From assembly GCA_937864935.1 (NCBI GenBank), contig CALMDN010000177.1, positions 1-14,879 on the forward strand: a stretch of 14,879 nt of DNA, given 5' to 3'. The notes below the pieces were generated by a model. That model was not told the DNA's origin, did not search any database, and saw only the letters and a program-made list of their open reading frames with translations. The position numbers and the translations under genes were made by a program. Source of the DNA: an uncultured Bacteroidales bacterium (GTDB lineage Bacteria > Bacteroidota > Bacteroidia > Bacteroidales > Lentimicrobiaceae). Below are positions 7,035 through 13,179 of the stretch, in pieces (positions within the stretch are counted from its first letter, which is position 1; every line of letters starts with the position of its first letter).

Positions 7035-8186
7035 TTGAAGAAACGTATCGCCATACTCGGTTCAACCGGATCAATCGGAACCCAGGCGCTGGAAGTGATC
7101 AGGGAGCAGAAAGATTTCTTCGAGGTTGAGGTCTTATCGGCCAACAGCAATTCGGCTTTACTCATTAGTCAGGCCATGGAGTTCAGACCCAACGCCGTGG
7201 TGATCGGGGCCGATCACCTGTATCAGAAGGTTTCTGCAGCCCTGGAACCTTACCACATCAAAGTATATTCCGGTGAAGCGGCCCTTTGCCAGATTCTCGA
7301 GATGGAGACCATCGACATGGTACTGATTGCTCTGGTTGGCTATGCCGGCCTCAAACCTACACTATGTGCCATTGAAGCCGGTCGTCAGATAGCCATAGCA
7401 AACAAGGAAACCTTTGTGGTTGCCGGTGAACTGGTTACCCGAAGGGCCAGAGAGAAAGGGGTGAATCTTTTTCCTGTTGATTCGGAGCATTCGGCGATAT
7501 TTCAATGCCTGGCCGGTGAGGTTCACAATCCGGTGGAGAAAATTTACCTGACTGCTTCTGGCGGACCATTCCGTGGCCGGGATATGGAGTTTCTGCGCAC
7601 AGTAACCAAAGAGCAGGCACTCAGGCACCCCAACTGGAACATGGGCTGTAAAGTTACCATAGATTCTGCAACCTTTATGAATAAAGGGCTGGAGGTGATC
7701 GAAGCCAGGTGGCTTTTCGGACTAACCCCGGAGCAAATCGAGGTAGTAGTACATCCGCAGTCGGTTGTACACAGCATGGTTCAGTTCGAAGACGGATCCA
7801 TCAAGGCCCAGCTCGGCCTGGCCGATATGAAAATCCCGATACAATATGCCTTGTCTTACCCTGTCAGACTAAAAACAGCGCAACCAAGGTTCAGCTTTGC
7901 CGACTTCCCGCAACTGACTTTCGAACAGCCGGATATGGTCAGTTTCCGGTGTCTTGACCTTGCCTACAAGGCTTTGCAGGCAGGAGGGAATACTCCCTGT
8001 GTGCTCAATGCTGCCAATGAGATCGCTGTCAATGCTTTTCTGAAAGACAAAATCGGATTTCCGGATATTCCTTCGGTAATCGAATCATGTATTGAAAAAT
8101 CTGAGTTCGTGGCACAACCGGATTTTGAAGTTTATTCAGTCACCGACCGCCTGACAAGGGAGCTGGCACTCAATATCACCGGCTGA
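7035..8186 (+). CDS. dxr: 1-deoxy-D-xylulose-5-phosphate reductoisomerase
   Basis: This 383-residue cytoplasmic enzyme converts 1-deoxy-D-xylulose 5-phosphate to 2-C-methyl-D-erythritol 4-phosphate with NADPH, the committed step of the MEP isoprenoid pathway. An N-terminal NADPH-binding motif GSTGSIG (residues 9-15) is followed by ANKETFVVAGE, by PVDSEHSAIFQCL (metal ligands Asp149 and Glu151), by TASGGPFRG, by ATFMNKGLEVIEA (Asn216, Lys217, metal ligand Glu220), and by HPQSVVHSMV. The flexible catalytic loop and C-terminal helical domain are intact. The start codon is TTG at 7035: the in-frame stop of the M23 gene (7017-7019) is only five codons upstream and no ATG or GTG lies between, while the glycine-rich motif begins eight residues later. 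Co-transcription with the M23 gene is likely; rseP follows after 72 bp. Confidence 0.97.
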   Translation: MKKRIAILGSTGSIGTQALEVIREQKDFFEVEVLSANSNSALLISQAMEFRPNAVVIGADHLYQKVSAALEPYHIKVYSGEAALCQILEMETIDMVLIALVGYAGLKPTLCAIEAGRQIAIANKETFVVAGELVTRRAREKGVNLFPVDSEHSAIFQCLAGEVHNPVEKIYLTASGGPFRGRDMEFLRTVTKEQALRHPNWNMGCKVTIDSATFMNKGLEVIEARWLFGLTPEQIEVVVHPQSVVHSMVQFEDGSIKAQLGLADMKIPIQYALSYPVRLKTAQPRFSFADFPQLTFEQPDMVSFRCLDLAYKALQAGGNTPCVLNAANEIAVNAFLKDKIGFPDIPSVIESCIEKSEFVAQPDFEVYSVTDRLTRELALNITG

Positions 8187-8258
8187 TGGTCATCATTCCG
8201 AAACCTTCGTTCAAAAACATTGTTAAGTAGTTCAAAAATATTAAAACGGTTTTAAAAA

Positions 8259-9578
8259 ATGGAAATTCTCATCAAAGCGGCTCAGTTGCTTTTAAGTTTG
8301 TCAATTCTTGTAATTTTTCATGAATTCGGGCATTTTATCACAGCCAAGATGTTTAAAACAAGGGTGGAAAAATTCTACCTTTTCTTCAACCCATGGTTCT
8401 CACTTTTCAAATTCAAAAAGGGCGAAACCGAATACGGGCTGGGATGGCTGCCGCTGGGGGGGTATGTAAAAATCTCCGGCATGATCGATGAATCGATGGA
8501 CAAGGAGCAGATGCAGCTTCCGCCACAACCCTGGGAGTTCAGGAGCAAACCTTCATGGCAGCGCCTCATCATCATGCTTGGCGGCGTAACGGTAAATATC
8601 CTGCTCGCCATCGCTATATATATAGGTATGCTGTGGGTATGGGGTGAACAGTATCTGCCAACTTCACAGGTAAAATACGGGATTGTTGCCGACTCTGTGG
8701 CACAGGAAATGGGACTCAGGAACGGTGATAAAATCCTTTCGGTTGACAACCAGCCCGTGGAGGATTTCTTTAAAATTCCGGGCAGAATCATTCTTGAGAA
8801 TGCACGTACCATTGAAGTAGAGCGCGATGGCAAACCAACCACGGTGCAGATTCCGGAAGGCTTTCTGGCGAAACTTCTCAAACATCAGTCACCTGACTTC
8901 ATCAATGCCCGTATGCAGTTTATCGTGGAAGGATTTTCCAAGGGGGCGGCCGCTGAAGCAGCCGGTATGAAAAAGGGTGACAGGATTATCGGGATCAATG
9001 ATTCGCTCGTTGAGTATTTCGATGAATTCAGGGCACTGTTGCCACAATACAAATCAAAGGAAGTCAGCCTGACTGCCATCCGGGAGAAAGATACACTCTC
9101 CTTCAACATTAAAGTACCCGAAACCGGCCTTATCGGTGCATACACCAATCCCGCAGGGCAGTTTCAGTTCAGCGAAAAAAGCTATTCGTTTCTGGCTGCC
9201 ATTCCCGCCGGATTCAACAAGACCTGGAAAGGGGTGGGCAACTACCTGAAGCAGCTTAAGTTGCTCTTCTCACCTGAAGTGAAAGCTTATGAATCGGTAG
9301 GTGGATTCATCACCATCGGCAACATTTTCCCCTCCACCTGGGACTGGGCTGCATTCTGGGGCCTGACTGCCTTTTTGTCGATTATGCTCGCCATCCTGAA
9401 TGTGCTTCCGATTCCGGCGCTCGACGGCGGACATGTGATGTTCCTGCTTTATGAAATGATTACAGGCCGCAAGCCATCCGATAAGTTTCTTGAGAATGCC
9501 CAGATTGTCGGGATGATTCTGCTTTTCGGACTGCTGATCTTCGCAAACGGAAACGATATTGTGAAGTTATTCAGATAA
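8259..9578 (+). CDS. rseP: RIP metalloprotease RseP (site-2 protease)
   Basis: This 439-residue inner-membrane zinc protease cleaves substrates within the membrane; in E. coli RseP releases sigma-E by cutting anti-sigma factor RseA and removes leftover signal peptides. The first helix carries the zinc motif HEFGH (His21, Glu22, His25). A beta-hairpin region (GWLPLGGYVKISG) follows, then a second helix near residue 105-125, two tandem PDZ domains (about 139-200 and 219-287), and a C-terminal membrane segment with the third zinc ligand in VLPIPALDGGH (Asp389). A final helix ends the protein. The architecture is complete. The two-PDZ form is the proteobacterial-type layout, also usual in Bacteroidota. 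The gene lies 72 bp after dxr, an arrangement I recall as common in the phylum. No anti-sigma factor gene is nearby, so its substrate cannot be inferred here. Confidence 0.96.
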   Translation: MEILIKAAQLLLSLSILVIFHEFGHFITAKMFKTRVEKFYLFFNPWFSLFKFKKGETEYGLGWLPLGGYVKISGMIDESMDKEQMQLPPQPWEFRSKPSWQRLIIMLGGVTVNILLAIAIYIGMLWVWGEQYLPTSQVKYGIVADSVAQEMGLRNGDKILSVDNQPVEDFFKIPGRIILENARTIEVERDGKPTTVQIPEGFLAKLLKHQSPDFINARMQFIVEGFSKGAAAEAAGMKKGDRIIGINDSLVEYFDEFRALLPQYKSKEVSLTAIREKDTLSFNIKVPETGLIGAYTNPAGQFQFSEKSYSFLAAIPAGFNKTWKGVGNYLKQLKLLFSPEVKAYESVGGFITIGNIFPSTWDWAAFWGLTAFLSIMLAILNVLPIPALDGGHVMFLLYEMITGRKPSDKFLENAQIVGMILLFGLLIFANGNDIVKLFR

Positions 9579-9799
9579 TGTTGGAGTGATGGAAGGATGG
9601 GGTGATGGGGTGATGGAATCACTCAGCTACCAGCCACCAGCCCCATGCCCTTTGCTTGCCTGCTCTGACGGCAGGCAGACAAGCTCAAAGTTCAAAGTTC
9701 AAAGCTCAAAGTAAAAAGTAAAAAGTATACACAGGACAATGCTCCAGGCTCCAGGCTGCAGGCCCTATGCCATAAGCCCCATGCCCCAGGCTCTATGCC
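9579..9799. repeat. Intergenic mosaic of 7-bp and 8-bp degenerate tandem repeats
   Basis: Nearly the whole gap between two convergent genes consists of short tandem repeats. An 8-bp unit (TGATGGRR, four copies) fills 9587-9618. A 7-bp unit ending in GCY (NNNNGCY, five copies such as ACCAGCC) fills 9622-9656. A 7-bp unit YTCAAAG (four copies) then TAAAAAG (two copies) fills 9684-9725. A further 7-bp unit NNANGCY (such as CCAGGCT, CTATGCC) fills 9737-9799 and runs on to 9806 through the stop codon of the next gene. A hairpin lies between the second and third arrays. No ORF is supported. The function is unknown. Confidence 0.8.
9654..9684. terminator. Hairpin between convergent genes, possible weak terminator
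   Basis: GCCTGC (9658-9663) and GCAGGC (9671-9676) form a 6-bp G/C-rich stem with a 7-nt loop. Outer arms GCTT and AAGC can also pair across a 4-nt bulge. It lies between convergent rseP and yitT genes, where a bidirectional terminator is expected. There is no T-run on either side, so it is not a standard intrinsic terminator. Confidence 0.3.
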
Positions 9800-10693
9800 C
9801 TAATCCTCCAGCTTATCTTTCAGAGATTTGAATCCCTGTCCAAGGATTTCGTTGGCGTCCATAACGGTGAGGAATGCCTTCGGATCAATCTGGTTGATGA
9901 ACTCCTCAAGCATGGCGAGTTCGCGCCGGTTAACTACGGTAAAGATCACCTTCTTGGGACTGCCGTTGTACATGCCTTCTCCATGTAGGAAGGTGCCTCC
10001 GCGGTTGAGATCTCTGATGATTTTATCGCGGATCTCCTCATGCTTGTCGGATACGATCAGGATGGTTTTTTCATACGAAATCCCTGAGAGCACGGCATCG
10101 ATGACCTTGCCCATCACAAAAATGGTGAGCCAGGAGTAAAGCGGGATCCGCCAGTCGCCGAAGGCCAGGAATCCTATGAGTACAATCACCGAATCCACAC
10201 CCATCATCAGCTGTCCCAGGGGAAGTTTTGTATAGCGTGCAATGATCATGGCAATAACATCCGACCCGCCGGAAGTGGCTTTTGATTTGAAGATCAGTCC
10301 TACTCCGGCTCCGATCAGGGCCCCGCCAAAGAGCGACGAGAGCAGCGGATCGCTGTCGACCAGTGGTTTGAAGCCTGAGTAGAACGACAAAAGGTCTACG
10401 AAGAGTGAGGTTAAGACAAATCCGGCAACGGTTTTGGATCCGAAACGGGGCCCAAGTACCCGTGTTCCGATGATGGTAAGCGGGATATTGAAAGCCAGAG
10501 CAGTGAGTCCGACCGGCCAACCGTAAAGGTGATGCAATACGATGGATATCCCGTAAATACCGCCGGGGACTATTCTGTAAGGGGTGATAAAATAGACATA
10601 TCCCAGGGAAACAAGGAAGGTCCCTGCAACAATCAATGCATAGGAGTAAAACCATTTACGGGTGAAAACCTTGTCTTTCTGCAGAAATGCCAT
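9800..10693 (-). CDS. YitT family membrane protein (paralogue 1)
   Basis: This 297-residue protein has the YitT layout: an N-terminal membrane domain of about five or six helices (residues 15-215) with the conserved YFITPYRIVPGGIYGISIVLHH and FKSKATSGGSDVIAMII segments, then a soluble C-terminal DUF2179 domain (about 222-290) with RDLNRGGTFLHGEGMYN and VNRRELAMLEEFI. The family is widespread and its transport function is not established. It lies 40 bp downstream of a close paralogue (10734-11660), and the C-terminal 150 residues of the two align without gaps with most positions identical, pointing to a tandem duplication. The last codons, including TAG, fall in a degenerate heptanucleotide repeat that continues into the intergenic region. 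It probably shares the upstream promoter of the paralogue. Confidence 0.92.
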   Translation of the reverse strand: MAFLQKDKVFTRKWFYSYALIVAGTFLVSLGYVYFITPYRIVPGGIYGISIVLHHLYGWPVGLTALAFNIPLTIIGTRVLGPRFGSKTVAGFVLTSLFVDLLSFYSGFKPLVDSDPLLSSLFGGALIGAGVGLIFKSKATSGGSDVIAMIIARYTKLPLGQLMMGVDSVIVLIGFLAFGDWRIPLYSWLTIFVMGKVIDAVLSGISYEKTILIVSDKHEEIRDKIIRDLNRGGTFLHGEGMYNGSPKKVIFTVVNRRELAMLEEFINQIDPKAFLTVMDANEILGQGFKSLKDKLED

Positions 10694-10733
10694 TTTTCAC
10701 TTATTGTTGTTTAACGGATGGTGGTGTTGGTTT

Positions 10734-11660
10734 CTATTCACTGATTTTATCATGCAGCGATTTGAATCCTTCGCCCAGAATTTCGTTAGCTTCCATCACT
10801 GTCACAAACGCCTTCGGGTCAACCTGGTGTATGTATTCCTCCAGTATGGCGAGTTCGCGGCGGTTGAGTACCGTAAAAATAATGGTTTTATCCGCATTGT
10901 TGAACATTCCCTTTCCCGGAATAAAAGTTCCTCCGCGGTTCAGGTCGTTGATGATTTTGTCACGGATAAGTTCAAACTGACTTGATACAATAAAGAGGGT
11001 TTTATCGTAGCTGACCCCCTGCATGGTAATGTCAATGACTTTGCCGGTTACGAAAATCACAATCCAGGAGTAGAGGGGGATGTGCCAGTCTCTGAAAACA
11101 ACCAGTCCGAGCAGCACGATCACCGAATCAACATAGATCATGAGCTGGCCAAGAGGAAGTCTGGTATATTTGGCTATGATCATGGCAACAATGTCTGATC
11201 CGCCGGAGGTGGCTTTTGATTTAAATATCAGTCCGAGTCCGAAACCGATGGTCACACCGCCGAACACACTGGCCATAAAGACATCCTTTGCCAGCCCCAG
11301 GGGGTCGTTTTCCCCGACTATCATGGTAAGCAGGTCCATAAAGACAGAAGTGAGTATGAATCCGACCACTGTTTTGATGCCGAAACGCGGGCCAAGAACT
11401 TTTATGCCGATGATGGTAAGCGGGACATTCAGCGCCAGTCCGAACAAACCAATGGGGATTCCGGTCGGCCAGAACGGGAACAGGCCCTTGGTGAGCTGGT
11501 GAACCACAATGCCGATGCCATAAACCCCGCCGGGGACTATGTTGTAGGGGTTGATAAAGAACACAAAACCGGCTGCCAGGATGAAAGAACCGATCACAAT
11601 CAGGGTATAGGCAATGAACCATTTTTTCGAAAACAGCCGTTCATTTCTGATGAAAGTCAT
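10734..11660 (-). CDS. YitT family membrane protein (paralogue 2)
   Basis: This 308-residue paralogue of the next gene is upstream in the same transcription unit. It has a YitT membrane domain (about residues 15-228, with FFINPYNIVPGGVYGIGIVVHQL and FKSKATSGGSDIVAMIIAKY) and a C-terminal DUF2179 domain (about 235-302, with NDLNRGGTFIPGKGMFN and LNRRELAILEEYIHQ). It differs from its neighbour mainly by a longer loop near residue 55 (TKGLFPFWPTGIPIG in place of YGWPVG) and in a loop near 120. Both copies keep the family motifs and full length, so neither looks like a decaying duplicate. The substrate is unknown. A promoter-like TAGCTTTG lies 48 bp upstream of the ATG. Confidence 0.92.
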   Translation of the reverse strand: MTFIRNERLFSKKWFIAYTLIVIGSFILAAGFVFFINPYNIVPGGVYGIGIVVHQLTKGLFPFWPTGIPIGLFGLALNVPLTIIGIKVLGPRFGIKTVVGFILTSVFMDLLTMIVGENDPLGLAKDVFMASVFGGVTIGFGLGLIFKSKATSGGSDIVAMIIAKYTRLPLGQLMIYVDSVIVLLGLVVFRDWHIPLYSWIVIFVTGKVIDITMQGVSYDKTLFIVSSQFELIRDKIINDLNRGGTFIPGKGMFNNADKTIIFTVLNRRELAILEEYIHQVDPKAFVTVMEANEILGEGFKSLHDKISE

Positions 11661-11707
11661 ATTAGTTGCTTGTTAATGAGGTAAATAGCATTTTCAGAAT
11701 TGGTCTG

Positions 11708-11715
11708 CAAAGCTA
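11708..11715 (-). promoter_or_regulatory. Bacteroidota -7 promoter box for the yitT pair
   Basis: Minus-strand TAGCTTTG followed by C matches TAnnTTTG exactly. Transcription would begin near 11704, leaving a leader of about 44 nt before the ATG at 11660. No clear TTG lies 19-22 bp upstream. Confidence 0.45.
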
Positions 11716-11897
11716 ACCAGATTTTCAGAACATTGATAATATCGCTGAAAAATCTCATCAGAATTTTGTGTAAAGAAAATGTACATCATGAAGAGCAGAC
11801 AGGGGTAGCTGAAACAAAAATGATAAAATTCAGGGCAGAGCAATAAACTTTTGTATGCATTTTCGGGTTTGGGTAAGTTAATACTGATCTAAAGTAT

Positions 11898-11905
11898 TAC
11901 CTTTG
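11898..11905 (+). promoter_or_regulatory. Bacteroidota -7 promoter box upstream of porP
   Basis: TACCTTTG followed by C matches TAnnTTTG exactly and lies in A/T-rich sequence. A TTTG at 11868-11871 is present upstream, but its 26-bp spacing is longer than usual. The implied start near 11909 gives a leader of about 200 nt to porP, longer than the other leaders here. Confidence 0.45.
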
Positions 11906-12107
11906 CGACAGAATTCAATAAATATACAGCACCTCACAAAATAAATCTCGGTTTTCGGGGTTATTTGTTTTACGCTGTGATGAGATTGGATTTGTTCAGG
12001 GAGGACATTCTGCAGTTTTCAGGGGATTAGTTTCAAACATAGAAATTGAAAATATTTCTCCGACATTGTGTTGTTTTATTTACAAGCATTATCTGATAGT
12101 GCATCTG

Positions 12108-13067
12108 ATGTTGAAGCGAATTTACCTGTCGTTTTTATCGTTACTGGTTCTTGGTATTGCTCCTTCAGTTGTTATGGGGCAGCAGGAGCCTCAGATAACG
12201 TTGAACATGTTTAACCACATGGCCGTCAATCCCGGTTATGCCGGATTGCGTGATGCAATCTGTGTTACCGGTATTGTTAGGGAACAATGGCTTGGTATTG
12301 AAGATGCGGAAGGCACCAAAGTATCGCCACAGACCTTTATTTTTTCAGGAGATGCTCCGGTCAGGATCTTGCGCGGAGGCGTTTCGGCCACCGTGATGCA
12401 GGACAAAATCGGGTATTTCAGGGATGTATATGTGAAACTGGGATATGCCTACAACCGTCCGGTTGCCGGTGGAGAACTCGGGATTGGTTTCAATGTCGGG
12501 TTTTTGAATAAATCGCTCGATTTCAATAAACTTAAACCGGTTGATGGCGGCGATCCCCTGCTTTCGGGCGGAAATGAGAGCACCATGTTTACCGATCTTG
12601 CCCTTGGGGCCTTTTACCTCGAACCCAACGGTCTTTTTCTTGGGTTATCGGCTACCCAGTTACTTGAAGGAACACGTCAGCTCGGCACTGCAGCCGGAAG
12701 TCCTGAATTTAAACTCAGGCGCCATTATTATGCAACTGCCGGTTATGAAATATCCTGGATCAGAAATCCTGCTTATGTATTTATACCTTCAGCTTTTGTT
12801 AAGTATGATGGCACAACCATACAGGCCGATCTGAATGCCAGGGTTGAGTACAACCGTAAATTCTGGGGAGGACTTACCTACCGTTTTCAGGAAACCGCTG
12901 CTGTGATGCTCGGTTTTTATATGAAAGACATCAGTTTTGGTTACGCATACGATATTCCGTTGTCGAAAATCGGAGGAGCCGGTAGTCATGAAGTCATGCT
13001 TCGTTATTGTTTTAAACTCGAACTGGAGAAGTCAAAACGGAGTTTCAGGAATACCCGTTTCTTGTAA
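12108..13067 (+). CDS. porP: Type IX secretion system outer-membrane protein PorP/SprF
   Basis: This is a 319-residue protein from the ATG at 12108. That start gives a clean signal peptide (MLKRIYLSFLSLLVLGIAPSVVMGQ); the in-frame ATG at 12066 would place 14 extra residues before it and is less likely. The mature protein opens with the family hallmark MFNHMAVNPGYAGLRDA, then alternating amphipathic beta strands consistent with a small outer-membrane barrel (glycine- and aromatic-rich strands such as VYVKLGYAYNRP and GELGIGFNVGFLN) to a C-terminal strand. PorP/SprF proteins work with the GldK/GldN ring and, for some family members, aid delivery of type B C-terminal-domain cargo such as SprB. 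It is directly upstream of gldK, as in the porPKLMN cluster. Bacteroidota often have several PorP paralogues; position marks this as the core copy. Confidence 0.9.
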   Translation: MLKRIYLSFLSLLVLGIAPSVVMGQQEPQITLNMFNHMAVNPGYAGLRDAICVTGIVREQWLGIEDAEGTKVSPQTFIFSGDAPVRILRGGVSATVMQDKIGYFRDVYVKLGYAYNRPVAGGELGIGFNVGFLNKSLDFNKLKPVDGGDPLLSGGNESTMFTDLALGAFYLEPNGLFLGLSATQLLEGTRQLGTAAGSPEFKLRRHYYATAGYEISWIRNPAYVFIPSAFVKYDGTTIQADLNARVEYNRKFWGGLTYRFQETAAVMLGFYMKDISFGYAYDIPLSKIGGAGSHEVMLRYCFKLELEKSKRSFRNTRFL

Positions 13068-13073
13068 AAGAAA

Positions 13074-13104
13074 TTTGGATGGAATAATTAAAATGCTATT
13101 TTTG
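13074..13104 (+). promoter_or_regulatory. Internal promoter upstream of gldK
   Basis: TTTG at 13074-13077, then 19 bp, then TATTTTTG at 13097-13104, matches both halves of the Bacteroidota promoter (-33 TTTG, -7 TAnnTTTG). It lies in the 112-bp gap between porP and gldK and predicts a start near 13108 and a leader of about 72 nt. It would allow gldK and gldL to be expressed apart from porP. Confidence 0.55.
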
Positions 13105-13179
13105 TCGGTTCAAAAAATCGGGGATAGCCATAATAAAGCCTTGGTGAAGCCGTTATTTGCATTAAAATCAGTTACAAAC

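Larger units (their letters stand above)
11661..12107. other. Divergent intergenic region upstream of yitT pair and porP
   Basis: This 447-bp region has no supported gene. It holds a minus-strand -7 box for the yitT pair (11708-11715), a plus-strand -7 box (11898-11905) and about 200 nt of apparent porP leader. An in-frame upstream ATG at 12066 would add 14 residues before the porP signal peptide and is not favoured. Base composition is A/T-rich. I see no tRNA, recognised riboswitch or strong hairpin. Confidence 0.5.

Noticed and set aside
9587..9806. CRISPR-like array
   Set aside because: The repeat units are only 7-8 bp and directly adjacent, with no spacers and no cas genes nearby.
12066..12107. 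Earlier in-frame start for porP
   Set aside because: The added 14 residues precede a complete signal peptide that begins at the ATG at 12108.
12937..13179. Upstream extension of the gldK open frame
   Set aside because: It overlaps the end of porP by about 130 bases and would place 81 residues before the lipoprotein signal; the ATG at 13180 gives a normal lipobox.
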